Shown: positions 1 to 9,089 of the stretch, one piece after another
Numbering within the stretch: position 1 is the first letter of the stretch
Layout of the letters: every line of letters starts with the position of its first letter
Assembly: GCA_016617855.1 (NCBI GenBank)
Contig: JAECUM010001729.1
Location: 1 to 64,000, forward strand
Length of the DNA: 64,000 nt
DNA from: Megalonaias nervosa
Taxonomy: Eukaryota > Mollusca > Bivalvia > Unionida > Unionidae
Direction: 5' to 3'
Position numbers and translations under genes: made by a program
Notes under the pieces: model-generated
The model's database searches: none
The model's input: the letters and a program-made list of their open reading frames with translations, nothing else
Told to the model about the DNA's origin: nothing

Positions 1-2
1 TC

Positions 3-1479
3 GCTACGGATTCATTTTATGTACATAAAAATATAAAGATTTATTAAAACTCGGTAATGGTGAATGGGGGACATGGAGAATAAAACAAGAAAATATATTT
101 AGTTATTCTGAATCTGCAGATGTTGAAATTGTGGAGATATATTACAAAAATAATAATCAAATATTAAAGTCATCTGCACCATCTGTGTATGATCCTGTAT
201 CTAGACATAAGACCGTTTATCTTTAATGGGTGTGGAGGGTCAGGTAAAACAACTCGTGCGATTAATTTATTTATAAATAATAATTCGGATATAATTGTTT
301 TGACACCTACACATAAACTTGCTAGAGAAATAAAACAACGAGGAGTAAAATCGTGTACATACCACAGTTTCTTTAGATGGTGTGGAGACACGTGGACTCC
401 ATCGCGGATGGGTGAGAAATATATACCTAAATATATTATATGGGACGAGATATGCACGGTGTCGTTAGAAACACTAAAAACATTTCTTGAATGGTTGTTA
501 TTGAAGAATACTGCTGTAATAATGTGCGGCGATCATGGTCAACCACCACCTTTTGTTGGAGAGTCTCCACATGAATGGCTAAAGAATAACGTAAATTATT
601 ATGAAGAAATACATGATGACCATAGAGCTATCGATGAACCGCTGAAGGAATTTAAAAAAATTAATCAGACTTCAACCAGACAGAGTACAATGTGAGATAA
701 TGCGAGGAGTAATTCCAGAGACTTCTATGAATGAATTTTGGACTTCATGGAATCCCACTGATTTAATAGTCGCGAGTAGAAAGATAGTTCGTGATGAACT
801 ACAGAATAAATTATTTACGTTACATAAAGAAAAGTTTTCAGATCTACCTGTACCTTTGTGTTATCGCCCCTCAGATACTCGACGACAGAATATTGAAGTT
901 GAAATACCAGGTGTCTTGGTTCCACCAAGGGTACAGAATCTTGTCTTGAATGACATTGTTTTAGTCGATATTAATGTCGTTGAGAATGCGCTGAGTATGA
1001 ATAAATCGCCGTGGACGTTAGGATACGCTATAACGATTCACTCGTCACAGGGATTAACTATAACTGATACTAAAATCTGGATTGTAGATGATCGGATCGA
1101 GTGGTCAAATTTAGTCTATCTCGCCGTATCTCGAGTCAGGAGAATATCTCAACTACATGGGGTTATTATGAATTTTATAGAAAATAATGATCAAATTGTT
1201 AATAATGACGTAATAAGAAAAAAACTATCTGGTTATAAGCAGTTTGACAAAAAAAATAATCGTGACTTTGATATTGATACTGAATTTATTATAAAACTAA
1301 AACAACTACAGAATAATAATTGCGCAAGTTGCAACTGTAATATGTCATGGCAGTATTCGAATCCAAGACAATTTACCGTAGACAGAATTAATAGTGATCT
1401 CGGTCATATACGTGAAAATGTGATGCTGACCTGTCTTGAGTGTAATCGACGTCGAGGCTCTGGACGTTTACAAAATTGA
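3..1479 (+). pseudogene. Family B DNA polymerase C-terminus fused to SF1 helicase and HNH nuclease (broken)
   Basis: The window opens inside a polymerase motif C (ATDSFY at 3-20, with the catalytic Asp). About 60 codons on comes an SF1 helicase: Walker A GCGGSGKTT near 231-257, motif Ia TPTHKLAR, Walker B IIWDE near 440, motif III CGDHGQPPP near 530, then TIHSSQG near 1035 and a YLAVSRVR motif near 1120. The C-terminus (about 1318-1476) has paired CxxC clusters around DRINSDLGH, an HNH/zinc endonuclease fold. Frames shift near 45-60, near 224 (one extra base before the Walker A) and at a poly-A run near 655-661, so this copy is inactive as read. The homologue in element B reads openly from the motif C region into the Walker A, so polymerase and helicase belong to one chain. 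Helicase and HNH share one open frame from 700 to 1479. Processive DNA replication is the inferred role. Confidence 0.8.
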
Positions 1480-2451
1480 GCTTGGTGGTAATTGTGTATT
1501 CTCAGGAATTATTTGTAATTGTTCACGTACAAATCCACGTTGAGGGGCAGTAGAATCTAGTCTGTATATTGGAGGTCTACCAGTGGATCTAACCACGCTA
1601 GAAATTTTATGTGTAGTCACGCTCCAAATAGGATCGGTTGCTCTTTTTTTACCGCCTTCAAGTTCGCCAGGTTCATATAAATATCTAACTGTAACATTAC
1701 CTAATACTGGTTGAGAGAAAGATTCATGTCGTTGTCCGTAGCCATTGCGTATATATTTTTTTTTGATCGCATTAGAAGGTTTCATGGAAGTTGCACGAGT
1801 AATTTCATTATTCAACGCAGCTATCACACTCGGTAATCTTGCAACCCATTCACGAGATCTATCTTTGAAATCAGTAGATATTTCCTTTGCGTATTGATAT
1901 CCGAATAACCGCTCGGCAAGAGTTCTATTAAATCGTTCAACGATTGCCTGATCACGATGAATTTCAGTATGTCCTCGTCTGATTTTAACGTTACGTTTCT
2001 TCATCAACGATGATACTACTCCAAGAAATTCTTTACCGGGATCAACTTGTAATAACCGTGGCCATCGTAGACCGCCACGTTGATAAATGCGCTCAAACGC
2101 AGATGCAACTTCAGATGCTGTCTTTGTTGATAATGGCTCCGCTTCTTTATATCTACTAGCAATATCAACGACAGTTAACGCGTATTTGTACCTGCGTGAT
2201 TTTCGTCCATGTGTTTTAATGGTATCGTGTGGTAAAAACAAAATATCCGCTTGATGAACTTCATTAGGGGCACTAACATCAAAATGCGCGTAATGAATTC
2301 TTTTAGCTGGACTTAGGAAGATTTGCCATATTGCCTGTCGTGCTAACCATGATGCAGCGACATTACGTGAAACTTTTGCTGCTTCGGCGAGTTTACTAAT
2401 CGCTGCTTTACCTCTCCAGAATCCTCTCGGGGAATAATAAACAGACTCCAT
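1468..2451 (-). CDS. Polinton DDE integrase (retroviral type)
   Basis: Intact 327-residue protein. An N-terminal helix-turn-helix-like part (about 12-48, ISKLAEAAKVSRNVAASWLA) precedes the rve/RNase H-fold core. Acidic residues stand at D69 (HQADIL), D137 (LQVDPGKEF) and E172 (AIVERFN), with 34 residues between the second and third. The C-terminal 90 residues, with a VTVRYLYEPGELEGG segment, fit the small beta-barrel seen in other integrases. It would cut and join element ends to host DNA, giving the 5-6 bp target duplication known for Mavericks. It converges on the helicase-HNH gene and overlaps its end by 12 bp. The PLA2 gene lies 16 bp upstream on the same strand, so the two may be co-transcribed. 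All catalytic residues are present, so this copy could be functional. The start is the first Met and aligns with the element B homologue. Confidence 0.92.
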   Translation of the reverse strand: MESVYYSPRGFWRGKAAISKLAEAAKVSRNVAASWLARQAIWQIFLSPAKRIHYAHFDVSAPNEVHQADILFLPHDTIKTHGRKSRRYKYALTVVDIASRYKEAEPLSTKTASEVASAFERIYQRGGLRWPRLLQVDPGKEFLGVVSSLMKKRNVKIRRGHTEIHRDQAIVERFNRTLAERLFGYQYAKEISTDFKDRSREWVARLPSVIAALNNEITRATSMKPSNAIKKKYIRNGYGQRHESFSQPVLGNVTVRYLYEPGELEGGKKRATDPIWSVTTHKISSVVRSTGRPPIYRLDSTAPQRGFVREQLQIIPENTQLPPSSIL

Positions 2452-2467
2452 TATGATAGTTATATAA

Positions 2468-2968
2468 TTAATTGCCAGCCCCTAACACCAGTTTACCTTT
2501 CATAGCAGTTTTTACTAGAAAACTAGCTAATTTTTCTCTGAGAGATTTATTAGGTATAGAATTTAACGCGTGAATCAATTTCACATCCGCGAGATGTCGG
2601 TGTTGCAAATCCTTACTTTTATACGCGACATCATGAACGTGACATGCTTGATCAATCTTATTTACTGGATACTCTCCGGGTCTTGGTTGATCTTGATCAT
2701 CGAGTCGGATATCGAGACGAGTTCCTGGGCCACAATAATTATATCCGGGTAAATGTTTCTCACCGGGATATTTAGCCCATGGAGTTCCTGGTAATTTTCC
2801 TAACGAAGCAGCGATATCACCACCTGTCTTTGTTGGAATAAATTTATATTTCTTGGTACCACATTTCACACACTTTCCTGTAAGTGCACGTCTTTTATTT
2901 TTTGTTGTTACTGTCGTTAATTCAGTAGTATCGGTAGGTGCTCTGCATCGAACACAATATAGACTCAT
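2468..2968 (-). CDS. DUF5679-like zinc ribbon plus parvovirus-type phospholipase A2 protein
   Basis: Intact 166-residue protein. Residues 1-45 have two CxxC pairs (YCVRC and GKCVKCGTKKYKF), a short zinc-ribbon pattern like DUF5679. The middle has the PLA2 calcium loop YNYCGPGT and the active-site helix DQACHVHDVAYK, with the HD dyad followed by Tyr. The tail is basic and ends in KGKLVLGAGN. In parvoviruses and some adintoviruses this domain lets incoming virions breach endosomal membrane, so a virion role is inferred. I start it at the Met at 2968, not the longer upstream frame, because that Met aligns with the start of the element B homologue. It is divergent from the ATPase, only 12 bp apart. 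No signal peptide or membrane segment is evident, as expected for a virion protein rather than a secreted PLA2. Confidence 0.88.
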   Translation of the reverse strand: MSLYCVRCRAPTDTTELTTVTTKNKRRALTGKCVKCGTKKYKFIPTKTGGDIAASLGKLPGTPWAKYPGEKHLPGYNYCGPGTRLDIRLDDQDQPRPGEYPVNKIDQACHVHDVAYKSKDLQHRHLADVKLIHALNSIPNKSLREKLASFLVKTAMKGKLVLGAGN

Positions 2969-2980
2969 ATTATTTATTAT

Positions 2981-3658
2981 ATGGATATAATTGACTTTTC
3001 TGCGACACGAAAACAAGAGCCAGTAAAACATCATCCAGCGCTTCCGAATTCTATCAGAATGATTATAATAGGCCCATCTGGAAGTGGGAAGACGCAATTA
3101 TTGCTTAATCTAATAATGCGATGGCTGAAGTGGGATAAATTATATTTAGTAGCGCCATCTGTAGATGATCAGCGATGTTACGAAGTACTTAAAGATTTTA
3201 ATGAAAACGCAAAATCGTTACATGAAGACAATGTCATAGATTTTATTACTGATATTGATGAAGCACCATCCGTAGATGATCTCAGGGCCACTGGCCCTCA
3301 TGGATTCATTAATAATTTAGTAGTGTATGATGATGTTATGCTGGACAAACAATCAAATCCAGCTAGAATATTTTCACGAGGTAGACATAAAAATACAGAT
3401 GTGATTTATGTTACACAGAGGTATACACAAATTCCAAAAGTGATCAGGGATAACTGTAATATTTTAGTTGTGTTTAATGGCGTAGATAATCATACGCTGC
3501 AAAATATTTATTATACTTGGTGTTCAGGCGACATGGACATGAATAAATTTAAAAATTTCTTTTCAAAAGCACAAGCTGCTCCATTTGGTTTTGTAACGAT
3601 AAATTTACACGATCCAAGGTCAAGATATCGCAACGGACTTGATATAATTTTTGGATAA
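2981..3658 (+). CDS. FtsK/HerA-type (A32-like) genome packaging ATPase
   Basis: Intact 225-residue P-loop ATPase. Walker A is GPSGSGKT at residues 31-38, Walker B is NLVVYDDVM (DD at 117-118), and a conserved downstream motif VTQRYTQIPKVIRDN fits the sensor region of this family. The size matches the compact ATPases of Polintons, virophages and adintoviruses. It would pump element DNA into preformed capsids. It is the last gene before the right TIR, with its stop about 10 bp from the TIR inner edge, as in element B. The start codon sits 12 bp from the divergent PLA2 start, so its promoter must lie in the PLA2 5' end or the tiny AT-rich gap. The only other reading would be a different P-loop ATPase, but the neighbours make packaging by far the likeliest. 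Confidence 0.9.
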   Translation: MDIIDFSATRKQEPVKHHPALPNSIRMIIIGPSGSGKTQLLLNLIMRWLKWDKLYLVAPSVDDQRCYEVLKDFNENAKSLHEDNVIDFITDIDEAPSVDDLRATGPHGFINNLVVYDDVMLDKQSNPARIFSRGRHKNTDVIYVTQRYTQIPKVIRDNCNILVVFNGVDNHTLQNIYYTWCSGDMDMNKFKNFFSKAQAAPFGFVTINLHDPRSRYRNGLDIIFG

Positions 3659-3666
3659 AAATCATA

Positions 3667-3916
3667 ACAGTAGTAGAGCTAATTTAGCTGCGTGTGGTTC
3701 TCCAGTACTCATTATTGATAATATCTATACTGGCTGTTTAATTTATAGCAGCAGTAGAGCTGCTGAACAACCAACGCGTAGTGACCAGATTGTGAAAAAA
3801 TCTGGTCAATTAAAGAAGTTTTCATTATTAAGACAAAAACGTCTTTTTTTTCAGGGAACCCTTAATTTTCAAAAATAATGTCTCAGGCAAGTGGTCTGTT
3901 CAGCTCTACTGCTGCT
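3667..3916. repeat. Right terminal inverted repeat of element A (about 250 bp)
   Basis: The outer end, read inward on the minus strand, is AGCAGCAG TAGAGC TGAACAGACC, matching the termini of B and C in the first eight bases and in TGAACA. A stretch like TTATTTTTGAAAAT further in is shared with the TIR of B. The inner edge (3667-3680, ACAGTAGTAGAGCT) is an inverted copy of the outer motif, and a further near-perfect inverted copy lies at 3746-3770. The left partner is outside the window, so TIR status rests on similarity to B and on position. Confidence 0.8.
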
Positions 3917-6231
3917 ACTTAACATAGGTCTGAGAAGGCTGGGATTCTCTTTCCCACAAGTTATTTTTTAAAAAAAAATGTTTATTTAACCTCAAGATAA
4001 TAAATTAATATAAAGGATATAATTTTTTCTTTTTTCTACCAGTCAGAGCGAGAATATTTTTTCCAACTATCTGAGGCGCTCCAAACAAATCGCGGTGTCG
4101 GTGAATTCCAACTTTTCGATAGGCAATGCATTCTGACAACACACCTCAGCATCAACGTCAACATATCAAAAATGGTGCGAGAAGAGTCAGAGGAAACTTG
4201 GACTAGTCCTTTACACAGCTAAATAAGTATAATGGGAACAGAATAGTTACGTATTTGGACTACCTGTGCTATTTCTGCGATGCAAAAATCTCTAGGATTG
4301 AGCTCGAATTTGCAAATAGCTACCCACCCTATTTTTAAATCACTAGCACCATAATTTATTTGGAGTGGCGGACATTTCATTGATCAATGCCATTTAATTT
4401 TATGCAGAGTAATATTCTTTAGTGTTGAGTTTCTATTAAAGAATATAACAGTCACTTGATGATTCAGTAACTCCCATCGTACATTTATTTAACCTCAAGT
4501 TCAATGTCACGTATACACAAATGTTTAATGCAGCAACGAAAAACAAAGAACCACTGTTGGTAGGTCCGTGTATGAATACACGTTTGGTTTGGTTGTATGG
4601 GGGTCTAACAAACATTTTCAGCACAGGATAGGCTATACATGGCGGCCGGTATATTTGCTTGAGGGAAAACCCATATATACCACTGACCCACTGGAAGCTA
4701 CTAGAGTGCTTTCTCACATGCCCACATTGGTTGAGCAGAAACTCTATACTCACGTGCACAGTCCATTGGAAAGCTCAAATGCGGTTTCTATTTTCCTGAA
4801 ATATTAAAATGATTGTATACCCGAAAATTTATAATTCTTGTAGTTTGTGATGTGAATTAATATGTAATGTCCTTATTGAGACTGATTTTTGTTTTTTTTT
4901 TAACACGAAAATGTGACTAAATATTGCTCTCTGAATGAATAAAAAAGTAATTCAAGTAACAAAGAATGAGCAAACGTTATTTTAAACAAATATTTATTGC
5001 AATAAATGCCTTACATGCTAAATTCATATTATACACCAAATTCATATTACTTAAATTCAGATTACATACCAAATTCATATTAAAGAAAGATCAGTTTAAG
5101 ACGAATTTTTTCCTTGATCACAATATCGTACTAATCAAACTATCTCTTGGGAACTTTGATTAAAATCATCTACACAACCTCACTTCTTTAAATATGCAGG
5201 ATGTAACCAGCTTGATATATGCATAGACAAAAAGCGTATTATTTATGTGGTTATTTACATCAATTTCGTTTAAGATCAAATTTATAGATATGAGTTTTTC
5301 AACTCGAGCGCCGTCCATTTGTGATATATACCACATATACGCATAGCATCACTTCAATCTGGTATAAACCTCTTCATACTTCAAATACAGCCTTAGGTCA
5401 ACAGCTTCCTCGACTTATACTTGCCAGTATTTCGAAATAAGATCTAATGTCAAAGACCCGCTAATGCCCGACGATGAAATATGACAAGCATCGATTTGAG
5501 GAAGAGGGGATGTATCTTTCTCAGTAAACCGAATTCAGTGCTTTACAGTCCACATAATATCGCTTCTTCCGACTATTTTTGGTTACTGTAACCACCATAG
5601 TAGCCCAAGGGTTTGACGACAGTTCAATCACTTCTTTCTTTGACATATATTTTGTTGTACGAGCCAATGAATTTTTATTTGATGATCATATCACTTTAAA
5701 TCGCTTAATTCGGAATTACGAGGGAAATGAAGCATAAAAACCGAACTCCAACCTCCAATTTTTGGAAGTAAGAGTACAGTTAAGTTCCAACCGCTACTCC
5801 TATTATCCAGTACAGTACCAGTGTGCTTTCACCCCGACAATGAGAGCGACAATAAAGACAGAGGATTGGGTAGAAGGAATTGAAATAAACACTGAAACAG
5901 CAATTCACACAGATCTGTCTGAAACTCATTAAACTCATGAAACGCAAACAAATCTAATCCTAACATCACCCTTGCAACAGTTGATTAAAGGACTACTGGA
6001 GTCTAATACACACTATATATATGATAATGTTCATTTGTCGCTAAATAACTCCGAAATGTGCATTTAAGATGCAGATTTTAACTCACAGAGGAGAAAATTA
6101 AGATTATCTGAGCATACGTCGATGTTTTACGGAAAACGCTCCGGAAATATTTATATACTTCCGGTAAAAATAGGATTTCCGGAAGTGACGGACTGTGGGG
6201 AAGTCCCTCAGGTTACGCGTATGTGATGATA
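3917..6231. other. Host spacer between elements A and B, no convincing gene
   Basis: This AT-rich stretch separates the facing ATPase ends of A and B. The short open frames near 4436-4807 and 4966-5163 have no recognisable domain. At about 5018-5090 a short degenerate tandem repeat of a 15-16 bp unit (ACCAAATTCATATTA type) explains the second. I see no TIR, tRNA or exon until the P2X7-like exon at 6232. Confidence 0.6.
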
Positions 6232-6464
6232 ATGGCTGAATCTAGTGACGACTCTAGCGAATTTATGGCAAATATGTCATGTTCATCTTCGTCGTTTGAG
6301 GAAGGTTAACCCCTAGAAGATGGCCACCGTCATGAATCTGAAGAAGATTCTGCTCGCTATGAGGTGAGGCTGTATTAATTTCAGCCCGAACGAGACGAGA
6401 ATGAAGGCCCTGAAGAGAACATAGCGCAGGATCAAGCTCAGCAGCGCTTTGATTGTGCATTCTG
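6232..6464 (+). pseudogene. P2X7 intracellular-domain-like protein, exon 1 (broken)
   Basis: Read from ATG at 6232, the frame gives a Ser/Asp/Glu-rich N-terminus (AESSDDSSEF), then FQPERDENEGPEENIAQDQ and QQRFDCAF, and stops at a GT donor (6465-6466). Spliced to the acceptor before 19942, the codon completes to Trp and the text runs on into WCTCGNC, the conserved opening of the zinc-binding cytoplasmic domain of P2X7 receptors. Stand-alone proteins with this domain form large families in invertebrates, often with acidic N-termini. Two in-frame TAA codons (6307-6309 and 6376-6378) break it, so it is a pseudogene or assembly-damaged. Element B sits in the intron. Both halves keep frame across the splice, which supports the pairing strongly. 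Confidence 0.7.
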
Positions 6465-6576
6465 GTAATTACTATTATCATTATTGCAATTATTATTAAT
6501 GATATTATTCTTTCATTAATGTTATTTCAGTTTCATAATAAAAGAGAAGTAAACAGATTTGAGCAAAAGCTTGTTG

Positions 6577-6581
6577 GATGT
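6577..6581. repeat. Left target-site duplication of element B (GATGT)
   Basis: GATGT lies directly before the first TIR base at 6582 and recurs directly after the last base at 19449-19453. A 5-bp duplication fits the 5-6 bp known for Mavericks. Confidence 0.8.
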
Positions 6582-6828
6582 AGCAACAGGGACGGTGAAC
6601 AGACCAATTTTGGACCAAGTTAAGTTTGAAAATAAAGCTTCCTACGAAAACAAAAATACAAACGTCAGTAACACCAAACCGAAGCATATATCCGACCGAG
6701 ACTTCTCTAATTGGGTAAGCTCATATTGTTACTTTATTTTTGACGTTTGTGTTTTTAAATTTTTATGCTTGATCGTTTACCTACGCATACACTCACTCGA
6801 GGTCGTCAACCTCCATGCTGCTGTGTCT
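6582..6828. repeat. Left terminal inverted repeat of element B
   Basis: Matches the reverse complement of 19202-19448 over its whole 247 bp with scattered mismatches; for example both contain CATTTTTATGCTTGATCG-like and ACTCACTCGAGGTCGTCA stretches. The outer end is AGCAACAGGG, one base off the AGCAGCAGGG of the right end. The inner edge (about 6801-6825) is an imperfect inverted copy of the outer 24 bp, so each TIR can pair with itself. Confidence 0.92.
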
Positions 6829-6829
6829 C

Positions 6830-7497
6830 TCAACCAAACATTTTATCGAGACCTATACGATATCGCGAACGAGGATCATGTAAATTTATCGCGATCAATC
6901 CGTGTGGGGTATCTTGCGCATGTGAAAAGAAGTTTTTAAATTTAATCATATCCATATCCCCTGAACACCAAGTCTGATGAATGTTTCGCAGAGTATGTGT
7001 ATCGACTCCATTAAACACAACTAAAATATTGCAGTTATCTCTGATTACTTTAGGCATTTGTCTATATCGCTGAGTAACATATATAACATCAATGTTTTTT
7101 GTCTGCCTCGAGAAAATATCCGAGCTGGATTTGATTGTTTGTCCAGCATCACATCATCGTATACTACGAGATTATTAATAAATCCATCGAGGTCATCTAC
7201 AGATGGGGCTTCATCAATATCGGTAATAAAATCAATAATATCATTGCCGTCCTGGTCCAATAATTTTACATTTTCATTAAAACTTTTAAGCACGTTGTAG
7301 CATCGCTGATCATCTGCGGATGGTGCCACTAAATATAACTTATCCCACTTGATCCATCTCATTATCAGGTTAAGCAACAATTGCATCTTACCAGACCCAG
7401 ATGGGCCAATGTTAATTGCTCTAATAGAATTTGGTAGCGCTGGATGATGCTTGACTGGTTCTTGCTTTCGTGTCGCTGAATAATCAACGATATCCAT
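6830..7497 (-). pseudogene. Packaging ATPase of element B (frameshifted)
   Basis: Homologue of the element A ATPase from MDIVDYSATRKQ to a C-terminus ending in DKMFG. The P-loop reads GPSGSGKM, keeping the Lys but replacing the usual Thr by Met. Walker B VVYDDVM is present. A frameshift near 7050 splits it into 7045-7497 and 6830-7057, and the region between the P-loop and Walker B lacks a few residues found in A. It is therefore not expected to work. The start at 7497 lies 23 bp from the divergent PLA2 start, and the stop lies next to the TIR inner edge, the same arrangement as in A. Confidence 0.88.
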
Positions 7498-7520
7498 GTT
7501 GTACAAATATAATAAATAAT

Positions 7521-8015
7521 ATGGATTCATATTGTGTTCGATACAGAGTACCGACCCCCACCAGTGGATTAAAAACAATATTAACAAAAATTAAAAAGCG
7601 TGCACTTACAGGCAAGTGTGTGAAATGTGGTACAAGCAAATACAAATTTATCTCTAATAAAATAGGTGGAGATACTTCACTGGGAAAATTACCAGGAGCT
7701 CTATGGGTAAGTATCCAGGAGAAAAAACATATTCCTGGATATAATTATTGTGGTCCTGGAACCCGACTTGATATCCGGCTTGACGAACGAGACCAACCAA
7801 AACCTCGAGAGTATCCAATAAATGCGATTGATCAAGCATGCCACGTTCATGATGTTGTGTATAAAAATAAAGATTTACAACAACGACATATTGCAGATGT
7901 GAAGTTGATTCACTCGTTAAATTCCATAAAAAATAAATCTCTCAGAGAAAAACTTTCTAGCTTCCTAGTAAAATCTGCGATGAAAGATAAACTAGTACTG
8001 GGGGCCGGTAATTAA
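7521..8015 (+). CDS. DUF5679-like zinc ribbon plus PLA2 protein of element B
   Basis: Intact 164-residue homologue of 2468-2968. The first Cys pair is altered (YCVRY, second Cys lost), while the second pair KCVKCG is kept. Calcium loop YNYCGPGT and active-site helix DQACHVHDVVYK are intact, and the C-terminus KLVLGAGN is identical to A. A short stretch between ribbon and calcium loop differs by a few residues, including one segment (ALWVSIQEKKHIPG) that looks like a compensated local frameshift. It is the only uninterrupted core gene in element B, flanked by a broken ATPase and a broken integrase. Virion membrane-breaching is the family role. Retention could be chance, or could reflect use by the host. 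Confidence 0.86.
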   Translation: MDSYCVRYRVPTPTSGLKTILTKIKKRALTGKCVKCGTSKYKFISNKIGGDTSLGKLPGALWVSIQEKKHIPGYNYCGPGTRLDIRLDERDQPKPREYPINAIDQACHVHDVVYKNKDLQQRHIADVKLIHSLNSIKNKSLREKLSSFLVKSAMKDKLVLGAGN

Positions 8016-8037
8016 TCAACCGATTATTATCATAATA

Positions 8038-9089
8038 ATGATATCGATTTATTATAACCCAAGAGGATATTGGAGGGGTAGAGCAGCGATTAGTAAACTT
8101 GCTGATGCAGCAGGTGTCTCACGTCCTGTTGCTGCAAATTGGTTAGCACGACAGGCAATATGGCAAATTTATCTATCACCACCTAAAATAATTCAGTACG
8201 CACATTTTGATGTCAGCACTCCCAATGAAGTTCATCAAGCAGATATTTTGTTTTTACCATACGATACCATTAAAACTGGTAGACGTCAATCACGCACATA
8301 CAAATACGCGCTGACTGTCGTTGACGTTGCAAGTAGGTATAAAGAAGCAGAGCCTCTATCAACTAAAACAACAACTGAAGTTGCATCTGCGTTTGAACAA
8401 ATTTATCAACGTGGCGGTCTACGATGGCCACAACAACTACAGGTTGATCTTGGCAAAAAATTTCTTGGTGCAGTATAATCTCTGATGATAAAACATAACG
8501 TTAAAATCAGGCGAGGACATAACCGCAATTCATCGCGATCAGGCAATCGTTGAACGATTTAATCGAACACTTGCTGAGCGGTTATTTGGATATCAATATG
8601 CGCAGAAAATATCTCTGAATAAAGTTCGGATATCTCGTGAATGGGTTGCAAGACTACCAAGTGTGATAGCTGCGTTAAATAATGAAATTACTCGTGCAAT
8701 TTCTATGAACCTACCAATGTAATCACAAAAAAACATATACCAATACAACAACATGACTCCTTCTCAAAACAACCAGTACTAAGTAATGTGACTGTAAGAT
8801 ATTTATATGAACCTTGTGAACTTGAAGGTGGTAAAAAAGAGCGACTGTCCCAGTCTGGAGTGTAACCACACATAAAATTTCCAGCGTGATAAGCTCCACG
8901 GGTAGACCTGCAATCTACAAACTAGATTCAACTGTTCCTCAACGTGGGTTAGTACGTGAACATTTACATGTAACTCCTGAAGACACAATTACCACCGTAT
9001 TCACTTTTGTGAACTGGTTCCTCGACGTCGATTACACTAAAGACAGGTCAGCATCACATTTTCGCGTGTGTGACCAAGACTACTATTAA
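8038..9089 (+). pseudogene. DDE integrase of element B (broken)
   Basis: Starts MISIYYNPRGYWRG like the intact element A copy and stays open to 8478, covering the HTH-like part, the first Asp (HQADIL) and the second (LQVDLGKKF). A TAA replaces a Ser codon at about 8476-8478, and an extra base near 8522 shifts the frame before AIVERFNRT, which holds the catalytic Glu. Further indels near 8720-8750 and 8840 follow, and the C-terminal barrel is readable at 8886 onward. The normal stop is lost, so the last frame runs to 9089 into the convergent HNH end. No active integrase can be made from this copy. Confidence 0.88.

Larger units (their letters stand above)
1..3916. mobile_element. Element A: right-hand part of a Maverick/Polinton (adintovirus-like) element
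   Basis: The stretch holds the polymerase tail/helicase/HNH gene, integrase, PLA2 protein and packaging ATPase, and ends in a TIR whose last bases read ...CTGCTGCT at 3916. The left end, with most of the polymerase and all virion genes, lies outside the window. The gene order is a mirror image of the left part of element B, so A and B point in opposite directions with their ATPase ends facing. Integrase, PLA2 and ATPase are all uninterrupted, while the replication gene carries frameshifts. Assignment rests on the co-occurrence of PolB, retroviral-type integrase and FtsK/A32-type ATPase between TIRs, the hallmark of Polintons. Confidence 0.9.

Noticed and set aside
2969..3097. Longer N-terminus for the PLA2 protein of element A
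   Set aside because: The extension is antisense to the ATPase gene and not conserved in element B, whose start aligns with the Met at 2968.
4568..4807. 79-residue ORF between elements A and B
   Set aside because: Overlaps an equally open antisense frame and shows no recognisable domain.
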